This document shows positions 26,223 through 34,463 of a stretch of 50,267 bases of DNA, piece after piece. The notes beneath the pieces were generated by a model. The model was not told the origin of the DNA. It was given only the letters and a program-made list of their open reading frames with translations, and did no database searches. Source of the stretch: Chloroflexota bacterium (GTDB lineage Bacteria > Chloroflexota > Anaerolineae > Anaerolineales > Anaerolineaceae); NCBI GenBank assembly GCA_029561345.1, contig JAKQJC010000015.1, forward strand, positions 1 through 50,267, read 5' to 3'. A program made the translations under genes and the position numbers. Within the stretch, counting starts at the first letter, position 1, and each line of letters starts with the position of its first letter.

Positions 26223-28852
26223 ACCCGCATCTCACCCGCATGGAACCATCGCACCCCATTTCGCGTCCCCGCCTGCTATCCCTGCTGAATGCCGCGCTGG
26301 GGGTTCAGGAATACCGTTTCGTCCGCCAGGTGGCTCTCACCTGGCTGGCCATCTACCCCGGCGACCTGATGGTGCAGTTCCTCCTTGCCCAAAGCTTCAT
26401 CGGTGATCAGAAATCTTCACAGGCCCGCCCCATTCTGGAAAAGCTCTGCCAGGTTGACCCCGAATTTGTCGAGGCCGCCGAATGGTTGAGCCGCATCAGC
26501 ATCGGCTCAGCATCCAAAACGCTGGCAGCCGATTATCTTTCGCAAAGCAATCTGCGCCATGCGGTCAAAGCCTCTCAAAAAGCTCTGGTTTCTGCCCGTT
26601 ATGAAGATGCCGAAACCATCACCCGGAAAACCCTGGTGGAATTTCCCGATTCCCCGCTGCCAGCCATCGAACAACTGCGCATTGCCCTTAAAAAAGAGGA
26701 CATGGATACGCTGCAAAATCTGGCCATGCTCTATCACCAGCGCTGGCCTGAATGCATCCAATTCTCTCTTTTCCTGGCTGAAGCCCTGCTGGTGAATGGG
26801 GATGAAACCGGCGCTGTGGCCCTGCTGCACCAGTGCGCCACTCGCGATGCCACCGGGCAGGTGGCCTGCCGCATTTGGGGCGAAGACCATCCTTACCGGC
26901 CGCTGTGGGCGGAGCATTTTTCCATGATCATGGATATTCCCATCCCGGCAGCGGTTGCCCGCCTGCTGGGCATGAACCAGCTTGTGGCTGGTGAAGCGCC
27001 CCTGCCCGAAGATGAACCCGTGCTTGAAACCCCGGCAACAGAAGCACCTGTTATGGTTGAAGAAGCTGCTGAAACCCCGCCGCTGGAAAGCGCATCCGAG
27101 ACTGCCGCCGCAGCCCCGGTACCTCATTACGCCAAGAGCCGCCCCTCGCCCTTCCAGGAATCGATCGAAAAAGAATTTGCCGACCTGGCCCGGCGCATCA
27201 AGCAGCCCACCCTGGCCCGCATGGACGGCCGTTTCCCCATCTATGTCATTTTTTCCACCCGCCGCGGCCTCGAAGCCGCCTATGGGGATAAAAAAGCCGA
27301 TGTCGAAGCAGCCATGACCCGCCTGGCCGAAACGGTGCGCCAGAAACCCGGTTGGGGTGCTTTTGTCTATCTGGCCGATGATGCTTCCTCTCTGGCTGAG
27401 CTGGGTCTGAAGCCGGTCCCACCAACCGATCCCTGGAAATTGAAGCTCTCGTTAACGGATCTCGACCAGGCTCTGGCTAAAAAAGGCGAAATGATCGGCG
27501 CCCTCCTCATCGTTGGCGGCCCTCAGGTCATTCCATTCCACCACCTGCCCAACCCCACCGACGATATGGACGCCAACGTGCCTTCCGACAATCCCTATGC
27601 CACCCTGGATGATAACTATTTCATCCCTGAATGGCCGGTTGGCCGTCTGCCCGGCGATGGCACTCGCAATCCAGCCGCCCTGATCAACAGCCTGGACCGC
27701 ATTACCAGCTCGCACAAACCCGCTTCCAAACGCGCCAAAGGTGCGTCAGGTTCAGGGCTTTCCATTCTGGACCAGCTCTACCAGATGCTGATGGATTTTT
27801 TGCGTCAGACCTCGGCCAATCGCGTGCATCGTTCCAGCCTGGGCTACACGGCCGAAATCTGGACTGGTTCATCTGTGGAAGTCTTTAAGACCATCAAGGA
27901 TGGACGCCCCTTGTTGGTGTGCCCACCCGCCGGCACAGGGCGCATCAGCCAACCCCTGACCACAGAGCTGGCCTATTTCAACCTGCACGGCATTGAAGAT
28001 TCACCTGAATGGTTCGGTCAAAAAGACCCGGCATCATACTCTAACGAACCCGATTATCCCGTGGCGCTCACTCCCTCTGATCTATCTGCCACAGCCCGTT
28101 CACCGCGGTTTATTTTCAGCGAGGCCTGTTATGGCGGCCATATTGAAGGCAAAAATTCGCCCGATGAAGCTCTTTCGCTCAAATTCCTCAACCTTGGCGC
28201 AGAGGTCTTCATCGGCTCCACCTGCACGGCCTATGGCGCCGTCACTCCACCCATCACCTCCGCCGATTTGCTGGCCGATGCCTTTTGGCAGCAGTTGAAC
28301 CAGGGTCAGAATGCCGGTTCAGCCTTCATGCAAGCCAAAATCAGCCTGGCTCGCGAAATGAACCGCCGCCAGGGATACCTGGATGCAGAAGATCAGAAAA
28401 CGCTGCTTTCTTTCGTCCTATATGGTGATCCGCTGTGTGCCTTGCCGGCAAAATCCCCCGCCGCCAAATCGGTGCTGCGCCTCAAATTCCATCCTCGCGT
28501 CAAAACCGTGGTTGAAGAGCCCAATTCACCCTCCAGCCCAGGTGAAGTGCCGGCCGAAATCCTTTCACAGGTCAGGAAATCTGTTGACCGTTACCTGCCG
28601 GGGTGGCGCGATGCAGATGTCACTCTCACCCGCCAGGTTTGCGATTGTGCTTCCACCAATTTGGCCTGCTCGAGCTGTCAGGTGTCAAAAAAGGGCTTCG
28701 GCAAGGGCGCCTCTCAGCGCATGGTGGTCACCCTGGCCAAACAGGTGCACATTGGCTCCCGCGCCAGCAAAAGCGGGCGCACCCACACCCGTTACGCCCG
28801 TATGACCCTGGACCGCCAGGGAAAAATTCTCAAAGTGTCTGTATCGCGTTAA
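26219..28852 (+). CDS. TPR / clan CD (C25, caspase-like) cysteine protease
   Basis: An 877-residue protein without a signal peptide, hence cytoplasmic. Residues 1-250 form TPR-like helices, 262-305 a Pro/Ala/Glu linker, and about 330-750 a C25/gingipain-like peptidase fold. In the last, LLIVGGPQVIPFHHLP and PSDNPYATLDDNYFIPEWPV are characteristic C25 stretches. The expected dyad is present: H590 in YFNLHGIED (His-Gly after a hydrophobic strand) and C637 in FSEACYGGHIEG (Ala-Cys), followed by LGAEVFIGSTCTAYG. Residues 808-820 hold CDCASTNLACSSC, a possible metal site, and the tail is basic. It is the last gene of the sigma-54 effector operon (ATGA overlap with the TPR gene). Its stop codon overlaps that of the converging gene. 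C25-like is firm; cleavage specificity and role are unknown. Confidence 0.87.
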   Translation: MNPHLTRMEPSHPISRPRLLSLLNAALGVQEYRFVRQVALTWLAIYPGDLMVQFLLAQSFIGDQKSSQARPILEKLCQVDPEFVEAAEWLSRISIGSASKTLAADYLSQSNLRHAVKASQKALVSARYEDAETITRKTLVEFPDSPLPAIEQLRIALKKEDMDTLQNLAMLYHQRWPECIQFSLFLAEALLVNGDETGAVALLHQCATRDATGQVACRIWGEDHPYRPLWAEHFSMIMDIPIPAAVARLLGMNQLVAGEAPLPEDEPVLETPATEAPVMVEEAAETPPLESASETAAAAPVPHYAKSRPSPFQESIEKEFADLARRIKQPTLARMDGRFPIYVIFSTRRGLEAAYGDKKADVEAAMTRLAETVRQKPGWGAFVYLADDASSLAELGLKPVPPTDPWKLKLSLTDLDQALAKKGEMIGALLIVGGPQVIPFHHLPNPTDDMDANVPSDNPYATLDDNYFIPEWPVGRLPGDGTRNPAALINSLDRITSSHKPASKRAKGASGSGLSILDQLYQMLMDFLRQTSANRVHRSSLGYTAEIWTGSSVEVFKTIKDGRPLLVCPPAGTGRISQPLTTELAYFNLHGIEDSPEWFGQKDPASYSNEPDYPVALTPSDLSATARSPRFIFSEACYGGHIEGKNSPDEALSLKFLNLGAEVFIGSTCTAYGAVTPPITSADLLADAFWQQLNQGQNAGSAFMQAKISLAREMNRRQGYLDAEDQKTLLSFVLYGDPLCALPAKSPAAKSVLRLKFHPRVKTVVEEPNSPSSPGEVPAEILSQVRKSVDRYLPGWRDADVTLTRQVCDCASTNLACSSCQVSKKGFGKGASQRMVVTLAKQVHIGSRASKSGRTHTRYARMTLDRQGKILKVSVSR

Positions 28853-29712
28853 TTGGCCAGCAGAGCGGGTAGAATCTTCAAAGCCCGGCTCAGGCGCGTT
28901 CCATACCACATCAGCAGGCTGCCTTCAAAGCGCACAAAACGCTTCTGGCGGCCTGCTGTCGTGCTGGCAAACAGGGTCATCATTTGTTTTTGGTGTTCCG
29001 CGGTAAAATTGAAGGGCTCATCTGGCAGCAAAATGATCTCAGGATCTGCTTCGATCACATCCACAATGGTCACCCAGGGATAACGCCAGGCATCCACTCC
29101 TTCCGGGCCGCGCCGCCCGCCAAACACATTCTGACAGCCCAGCAGCGCAAGCACATCCGCCGGATAAGTTTGATCATTAAACGTCATCCAGCGCAATTGA
29201 GCGCCGTTTTCCTCCTGCCAGATCGGGCAAAAAACCCGCACCGGCGTTTGCTCCAGCGTGGCTGTCCGGGCCGCATCCACTTCCCGGTCCAGCATTTGCA
29301 CTTTTTTCATCGCCTCTGGGCTTCTGAAAAGGGTCACCATTTCCCAGAGCATGTTCATGCAATCCAAAATATTGGTCGGATGCGTTACCCAAACCTTTAT
29401 CCCCCGCTGCCGTAAATTTTCAATGGTTGGCCTGGCATTTTCTTCACGCCCGGCCAGCACCAGGTCTGGAAACAGCAGCATGATGTCTTCCAGACGGGCG
29501 TCTCGGGTGCCGCCCACCCTGGATATATATGGAATGGTCGATGGTTCAACGCAATAATCTGTCACCCCCACCACACGGTCGCCAAATCCCAAATCAAAAA
29601 GGCTCTCGGTCAGGGAAGGGACCAGAGAAACCAGTCTTTGCGGCGGCTGCTCAAAAAGCAGATGGGGCTGTTCAGGCGGTTCAGGCTGTTCCTGAACCGG
29701 GCGCAGGTCCAC
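28849..29712 (-). CDS. BtuF/TroA-type helical-backbone metal-receptor domain protein (cytoplasmic or fused)
   Basis: The 287-residue product resembles class III substrate-binding proteins (BtuF/FecB type): RLVSLVPSLTESLFDLGFGD (about 26-45) is the family opening, then VVGVTDYC, ISRVGGTRDARLEDIMLLFPDLVLAG and the second lobe ending MWYGTRLSRAL. It lacks a signal peptide or lipobox, so it is unlikely to be periplasmic. The N-terminus is a Pro/Glu/Gln-rich stretch (PVQEQPEPPEQPH). The only usable start is GTG at 29712, which has no Shine-Dalgarno and lies within a hairpin. The frame stays open upstream into the end of the M20 gene, so it may be made as a -1 frameshift fusion (see findings). Such solitary domains often occur in cytoplasmic proteins of unknown ligand. 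Confidence 0.78.
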   Translation of the reverse strand: MDLRPVQEQPEPPEQPHLLFEQPPQRLVSLVPSLTESLFDLGFGDRVVGVTDYCVEPSTIPYISRVGGTRDARLEDIMLLFPDLVLAGREENARPTIENLRQRGIKVWVTHPTNILDCMNMLWEMVTLFRSPEAMKKVQMLDREVDAARTATLEQTPVRVFCPIWQEENGAQLRWMTFNDQTYPADVLALLGCQNVFGGRRGPEGVDAWRYPWVTIVDVIEADPEIILLPDEPFNFTAEHQKQMMTLFASTTAGRQKRFVRFEGSLLMWYGTRLSRALKILPALLAN

Positions 29713-29743
29713 GCCGGGTTCAGCCGGCGTTACTTTTTTTTTT
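29711..29743. promoter_or_regulatory. hairpin plus poly-A/T run at the M20/receptor junction
   Basis: ACGCCGG and CCGGCGT (29711-29717, 29724-29730) pair around six bases. On the minus strand it follows A_AAA_AAG and the M20 stop codon, as a possible frameshift stimulator. On the plus strand it is followed by TAC and ten T, as an intrinsic terminator for antisense transcription arriving from the protease gene. Either or both readings could be true. Confidence 0.5.
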
Positions 29744-30917
29744 GCCCTTCGCCCAGCCCTTCCAACACGGCCGAGGCCAGCAGGGCAGCCGCATGGGGCA
29801 GCACCTGTTCGTCAAAATCAAAGCGCGGGTGATGGTGAGCGTAATTCAGGTTCCGTTCCGCATTCATTGAGCCAACCAGCAGGAAACAGCCCGGCACAGC
29901 GTTCAAAATCAGCGACATATCTTCCGAGCCCATGGTCTGGTATTGTGTCACCAGCTCGGCTTCAGGCCAATCTTTGCGAATCCGTTCTTGCATCCGCTCT
30001 GTCACCCACCGGTCGTTGATGGTGGCGGGGGTCAAATCCTGCATGGTGATTTCTGCCTGACAGCCCATGGCTTCAGCGACACCCTGAACCACCTGATTAA
30101 ACCGTTCCAGCACCAGCTTGCGCACCTCTGGTTCAAAGGTGCGAATAGTGCCGGCCATTTCCACGGCCTGCGGAATCACATTGAAAGTTTCTCCGCCGTG
30201 AATCTGGGTGATGCTCACCACCCCTGACTGCAGGGGAGAAACATTGCGTGAAACAATGGTTTGCAGGGCGGTGATGATCTGCGCTGAAGCCGCCACTGGA
30301 TCCACGGCCTGATGCGGCACGGCACCATGCCCGCCCCTGCCGGTGATTTTGATTTTGAAAATTTCCGCACCTGCCATCACCGGCCCCGGAACGGCGCACA
30401 CCCAGCCCACCGGCCGCTCATTCCAGACATGCACACCCAGGGCAAAATCGGGCGCGGGATCTTTAAGAATGCCAGCTTCGATCATCTTGGCGGCTCCGCC
30501 CATGCCTTCCTCAGCCGGTTGAAAAACCAGCTTCACCGTGCCTTTAATCGCCTCGCGGTGGCGCATGAGCAAATTGGCCACCGTCAGGCCAATAGCCACA
30601 TGGCCGTCGTGTCCGCAGGCATGCATCAGGCCAGGTGTCTCCGAAGCGTATTCTGCCCCGGTATCTTCCTGCACCGGCAGGGCGTCCATATCAAACCGCA
30701 GCAAGGCCACCGGCCCTGGCTGCTCACCCTGTATCAGGCCAACCACGCCCGTCTTGGCCAGACCAGTCTGCACTTCATAACCCAGGCGGCTGAGCTCATC
30801 AGCCACAATGCGTGATGTGCGAACCTCATTGAAACCCAGCTCCGGGTGGCGATGAAAATCGCGCCGGAAATCAACCGTCAGATCAAATAAATCCAGGGCT
30901 TCCTGATACAGGGACAT
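29730..30917 (-). CDS. M20 family amidohydrolase (hippurate/IAA-amino-acid hydrolase-like)
   Basis: A 395-residue zinc-dependent amidohydrolase of the M20D branch, which splits N-acyl or amino-acid conjugates. Metal-site motifs: RRDFHRHPELGF (18-29), RFDMDALPVQE (74-84), HACGHDGH with C101/H103 (99-106), FQPAEEG with E136/E137 (132-138), HVWNERPVGWV and RGGHGA of the lid/dimer domain. Complete length. The 3' end has ten A on the coding strand (29734-29743), encoding KKK before TAA; a length change or ribosome slip there would extend it into the next gene. It lies 9 bases after the PIG-L gene. Confidence 0.92.
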   Translation of the reverse strand: MSLYQEALDLFDLTVDFRRDFHRHPELGFNEVRTSRIVADELSRLGYEVQTGLAKTGVVGLIQGEQPGPVALLRFDMDALPVQEDTGAEYASETPGLMHACGHDGHVAIGLTVANLLMRHREAIKGTVKLVFQPAEEGMGGAAKMIEAGILKDPAPDFALGVHVWNERPVGWVCAVPGPVMAGAEIFKIKITGRGGHGAVPHQAVDPVAASAQIITALQTIVSRNVSPLQSGVVSITQIHGGETFNVIPQAVEMAGTIRTFEPEVRKLVLERFNQVVQGVAEAMGCQAEITMQDLTPATINDRWVTERMQERIRKDWPEAELVTQYQTMGSEDMSLILNAVPGCFLLVGSMNAERNLNYAHHHPRFDFDEQVLPHAAALLASAVLEGLGEGQKKK

Positions 30918-30925
30918 ATTTCACC

Positions 30926-31645
30926 TCATGTCAGCAATAATCGTTTGAAATTTTCCTCGTAACGGGGTTGTTCGGGGGTGCCGCCAGGGGCATACCGCTG
31001 GCGCATGCGTTGATCAAACAGTTCCGGGTCACCAATCTGGCTTTGATGCTCATGCAGGGCGCGCAGTTTCAGATCAAACCACGCGGTGGCATCAAACACC
31101 ATGTTCGGCTGCGGCGAAATGCTCAGCCAGACTTCCTGTGGGGTGTGCGGCTCAAGACCTTCCTCATCCTGCAGGTCGGTGTAATAGAATGGATTGCCAG
31201 CCGCCGGAAAAGCCGCATCCATGACAATCCAGCCCGCGGCGCGGTGATCGGGATGGTTGATGCGGGTGCCGCCCATCGAAAAAATATTCAACGGGTCACA
31301 GCCTATCAATACATCTGGCCGGTACTGGCGAATCAGGCGCACCACATCCTTGCGGGTTTGCAGGTTGACCTCAAGGTAGCCGTCTGGATAATCCAAAAAA
31401 GCCACCGATTTCACCCCCAGCACATTGGCTGCAGCCCGTTGTTCCTTCTCGCGGCATGCCATCAACGCCTGGGGGGTGATGCTGCGGTCGCTGGCGCCTT
31501 TATCGCCGCGCGTCAGCAGCGCATAATGGATTTCATGTCCCTTCGAAGCCAGGTATCCGATGGTCGCGCCGCAAAAAAATTCCGGATCATCCGGGTGAGC
31601 TAACACCACCAGGATCCTCTTGGGAGTATCCCATTCTGGCAGCAT
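30926..31645 (-). CDS. PIG-L/LmbE family zinc deacetylase (BshB-like)
   Basis: A 239-residue N-acetylglucosamine-type deacetylase: AHPDDPEFFCGATI (16-29) supplies the catalytic His-Asp-Asp and the NHPDHRAAG motif the third metal ligand. The family removes acetyl groups from sugar conjugates, e.g. in bacillithiol (BshB), mycothiol or glycan synthesis. RGDKGASD and YPDGYLEVN are also typical. No other thiol-synthesis gene is nearby, so the substrate is unknown. It starts 3 bases after the PSP1 gene stop. Confidence 0.88.
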   Translation of the reverse strand: MLPEWDTPKRILVVLAHPDDPEFFCGATIGYLASKGHEIHYALLTRGDKGASDRSITPQALMACREKEQRAAANVLGVKSVAFLDYPDGYLEVNLQTRKDVVRLIRQYRPDVLIGCDPLNIFSMGGTRINHPDHRAAGWIVMDAAFPAAGNPFYYTDLQDEEGLEPHTPQEVWLSISPQPNMVFDATAWFDLKLRALHEHQSQIGDPELFDQRMRQRYAPGGTPEQPRYEENFKRLLLT

Positions 31646-31648
31646 CGT

Positions 31649-32926
31649 TTACTTCTTCCTTCTGGGTTGATCGGAGCGCGGTCTGTCCTCGCCCCCCTGA
31701 TTGGGCTGCTGGGGCGGGCGCTGTCTCTGTTCGGGCTGCTGCCCCTGTTGTTGCGGCCGGGGAGATGGTTTCTGTCCGCCGTGTTGAGCAGGCCGGTGCA
31801 TCGGTTTCTGATTCGGGTTGGGGCCGTCCTGAACCGGGCGGTGCGCATGCGCCGGCCGGGGGTTCTGTCCATCCTGCCCCTGCTGTCTCCGGTCAGGACG
31901 TCCGCCGCGCTGTTCGCCGGATTGTTCATTGCGTTGATCATTGCGCGGTTCTCTGCGTATGTCCCGTCGGTTGTCCGGCCGCCGCGTTTCAGGAGCCGCA
32001 GCCTGGGTTTCTGAAGCCGGCGGCTCGTCCTTTTCGGTTTTTTCCGGCTTATCTGCGGGCCTGGCATTCTCATCTGCCAGGCTGAATTCGCCCTTGGCAA
32101 ATTCCCTGGCGCCAACGTCTGGAATATCAACCAAAATGGCGCCGCGCAGTGGATACACATCCAAAACCTTGCCCTCACCCTGCGGAGTCATCACCCGTTT
32201 GTTGCGCTTTGGAAGTTGAGACCGTGCTTCAACATAGAAATCATATTCATAAATCAGGCAGCAGCGCAGGCGGCCGCACATGCCAGTGATTTCATTTGGT
32301 GTCAGCGAAATATCCTGCTCTTTGGCCATGCGAATGGAAATGGAGCTGAAATCAGTCAAAAAGCGCGAACAGCAGCGGTTCTCAAGCCCGCAGGCGCCCA
32401 TGCCGCCCAGCAGCTTGGCCACATCGCGCGGGCCAATCTGCCGCAGTTCCACCTGCGCCGGGGCATACTGCCGCTGCATATCCTGGCGCAGCGACTTCAA
32501 TTCCACTTTCTCTTCGGTTTCGGTGCTGAACATGATCGTCAGCCGTGAACCGTCAAAGCTGTATTCCGCCTGGATAATCTTGACGCCCTGCAGTTTGAGG
32601 TCGCGGGAACGCTTCTGGCATTCAGCCACCACACCTTCTTCGCGGCATTGCCAGCTCTGGCGAATCACCAGGTCGCGCGGTGTCGCGCGCCGGTCCACCG
32701 GTTTCAATCCACCTTCTGGCACCACATTAGAATCACGCAGCACTTCGGCCACCTGGCCCAGCTGCCACCCACGCGCCGTTTCCACCACCACAAAATCGCC
32801 CGCGGTAATGTCAGGGACATTTCGGGCATCAAAGTGGTAAATTTTCCCCACCTTTGAAAACCGCACCCCCACCACCCACGGTTGAATGGCTGCTCCGTTG
32901 TTTGAGGCAGATGATTCGTTGGTCAT
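31649..32926 (-). CDS. PSP1/RicT-type protein with a long disordered tail
   Basis: The first 290 residues form the PSP1 C-terminal domain (RicT/YaaT in Bacillus): WVVGVRFSKVGKIYHFDA (17-34), CREEG near 94, and a six-cysteine set that binds an Fe-S cluster in RicT: C179, C185, C186, C217, C222 and C223. Residues 290-425 are a low-complexity tail, rich in Arg, Pro, Gln, Asp and Glu (RRPDNRRDIRREPRNDQRNE, PPQQPNQGGEDRPRSDQPRR), likely disordered and perhaps RNA-binding. It overlaps mrp by TAATG. RicT partners (RicF, RicA) are not present in the window. Confidence 0.9.
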   Translation of the reverse strand: MTNESSASNNGAAIQPWVVGVRFSKVGKIYHFDARNVPDITAGDFVVVETARGWQLGQVAEVLRDSNVVPEGGLKPVDRRATPRDLVIRQSWQCREEGVVAECQKRSRDLKLQGVKIIQAEYSFDGSRLTIMFSTETEEKVELKSLRQDMQRQYAPAQVELRQIGPRDVAKLLGGMGACGLENRCCSRFLTDFSSISIRMAKEQDISLTPNEITGMCGRLRCCLIYEYDFYVEARSQLPKRNKRVMTPQGEGKVLDVYPLRGAILVDIPDVGAREFAKGEFSLADENARPADKPEKTEKDEPPASETQAAAPETRRPDNRRDIRREPRNDQRNEQSGEQRGGRPDRRQQGQDGQNPRPAHAHRPVQDGPNPNQKPMHRPAQHGGQKPSPRPQQQGQQPEQRQRPPQQPNQGGEDRPRSDQPRRKK

Positions 32927-33969
32927 TAATTTTTCGCCAGCGTCAGTTCAGTCATTCGAACAGCAACCGCTTTAGCCAGTGCATTCATGGTTTTGCCTGA
33001 AGCAGAATCAGGATCAGTCACCGCAACAGGCTGCCCTTCATCACCGCCCTTGCGCACAGCCGGATCCATTGGAATCTGCCCCAGCAGCGGGGCCTCGGCA
33101 AGTTCAGCCAGTTTGCTGCCGCCGCCCTGACCAAATACTTCCAGATGGCTGCCGTCCGGCATTTCAAGGTAGCTCATATTTTCAATGACACCCACCACCG
33201 GAACCGCAAGTTGTTTGAACATGGATAGGCTGCGAGCAGCATCTTCCAGTGAAACCTGCTGCGGCAGGGTCACCAGCACACTGCCGCTCAGTGAAATGGT
33301 CTGGATCAGGCTCAGGTGCGCATCACCGGTGCCCGGCGGTAAATCCACCACCAGGTAATCAAGTTCACCCCAATCCACATCGCTGAGGAACTGGCGGATC
33401 ACCGTGTGCAGCATGGGGCCGCGCCAGATCAACGGCTGGCCGGGCCGTACCAAAAAGCCGATCGACATCAGCTTGATGCCGTAAGCCAGGGCAGGCAAAA
33501 TCTTGCCGCTGTCATCCGGGTTGGGTAAGGCATCCACGCCCATCATGGTCGGGATATTGGGACCGTAAATGTCAGCATCCAGCAGGCCCACTCGCGCGCC
33601 CTGCCGGGCCAGAGCCACGGCCAGGTTAACCGCCACCGTGCTTTTGCCCACTCCCCCCTTACCCGAAGCCACGGCGATAATATGCTTGACCGGCAGGTTG
33701 ATCTGGGCCGGCAAACCCGGCGCATTGGAAGACATATTGATGTTGATCTTCCGGACACCCTTCAATCTTGAAACAGCGCTCCGGCAATCCTCTTCAATTT
33801 TCTTTTTCAGCGGACAGGCTGGCGTGGTTAAAACAACCGTAAAACTGACCTCATCGCCATTAATCGTCACATCTTTGATCATATTCAACGAAACAAGATC
33901 CTTGTGTAACTCAGGATCCTGAACAGTTCTCAGGACGTTAATCACATCCTGCTCAGAAATCGTCTTCAT
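32926..33969 (-). CDS. mrp: Mrp/Nbp35-type ATP-binding protein with DUF59 domain
   Basis: An iron-sulfur cluster carrier-type P-loop ATPase of 347 residues. The N-terminal MIP18/DUF59 domain (about 5-80, VQDPELHKDLVSLNMIKDV) is followed by the deviant Walker A ASGKGGVGKSTVAVNLA (101-117), DADIYGPNIP and LPPGTGDAHLSL. The CxxC cluster ligands that most Mrp proteins have after ENMSY are replaced here by LEMPDGSH, so the usual Fe-S site is absent. ATG at 33969 follows AGAGG-type sequence. It lies between the Cys-containing small gene and the PSP1 gene. Confidence 0.9.
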   Translation of the reverse strand: MKTISEQDVINVLRTVQDPELHKDLVSLNMIKDVTINGDEVSFTVVLTTPACPLKKKIEEDCRSAVSRLKGVRKININMSSNAPGLPAQINLPVKHIIAVASGKGGVGKSTVAVNLAVALARQGARVGLLDADIYGPNIPTMMGVDALPNPDDSGKILPALAYGIKLMSIGFLVRPGQPLIWRGPMLHTVIRQFLSDVDWGELDYLVVDLPPGTGDAHLSLIQTISLSGSVLVTLPQQVSLEDAARSLSMFKQLAVPVVGVIENMSYLEMPDGSHLEVFGQGGGSKLAELAEAPLLGQIPMDPAVRKGGDEGQPVAVTDPDSASGKTMNALAKAVAVRMTELTLAKN

Positions 33970-33981
33970 AAGTTTTTACCT

Positions 33982-34317
33982 CTATATTTTTAAGGTCGCA
34001 GGCTCAGCCGCAAAATTATTCACTTCTTGAAGCGCCTGCTGATATTGGTGGCACAATTCAGTATCACTGCCGCGATACCGGCGAATGACCTGCCGGGCAC
34101 ATTGGGTGCATCCTCGCATGGCGCGGAAAGAATCCGCATTGCACGAAACACAACCGTTCAGGCGAACCATCATTAAAACAAACGCTGAACGGCTCTGGCT
34201 GCTCTCATTTTCCTGCAATACTTTGTCAATCATCTCCTGCCATTCCTGACCGCGCAGCGGTTTTAACAGGGGGATGACCCGGGCAGGAAACAACAATTCT
34301 GTGTCAGCATTATACAT
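33982..34317 (-). CDS. small protein with two CxxC motifs upstream of mrp
   Basis: A 111-residue protein, family not recognised. Residues 1-50 are helical (ADTELLFPARVIPLLKPLRG, WQEMIDKVLQ), then C56, C59, C70 and C73 (GCVSCNADSFRAMRGCTQC), which could bind zinc or an iron-sulfur cluster, and a basic stretch. The start is set at 34317 because GAAGG lies 6 bases upstream; an in-frame ATG at 34371 would add 18 residues but has no ribosome site. It precedes mrp by 12 bases, so a link to Fe-S handling is plausible. Confidence 0.65.
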   Translation of the reverse strand: MYNADTELLFPARVIPLLKPLRGQEWQEMIDKVLQENESSQSRSAFVLMMVRLNGCVSCNADSFRAMRGCTQCARQVIRRYRGSDTELCHQYQQALQEVNNFAAEPATLKI

Positions 34318-34418
34318 TCTTACCTTCTTTGCAAAAAGATTAAAACCCAATAGATACAGCTGGCGCTTCATATTTTACCACTAATAAGGTCAATATTCAA
34401 AACTACAAGGTTGTCCTA

Positions 34419-34427
34419 TGCTATAAT
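34419..34427 (+). promoter_or_regulatory. extended -10 promoter of the GGDEF/EAL gene
   Basis: TGCTATAAT (TGn plus consensus -10) ends 36 bases before the ATG at 34464. No good -35 is seen, as is common for extended -10 promoters. Confidence 0.55.
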
Positions 34428-34463
34428 ATTCTCAAATAATGGTACTGACGAAATGAGGAGCCC

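Noticed and set aside
26219..28852. Calling the protease a CHAT or metacaspase protein
   Set aside because: The long spacing features and the GGPQVIPFHH and DDNYFIPEWP stretches fit C25/gingipain-like peptidases better, though all belong to clan CD.
31600..32178. Long open frames on both strands over the PSP1 tail, rich in Arg, Pro, Gly
   Set aside because: They are by-products of the repetitive GC-rich tail; PSP1 domain homology continues in the annotated frame.
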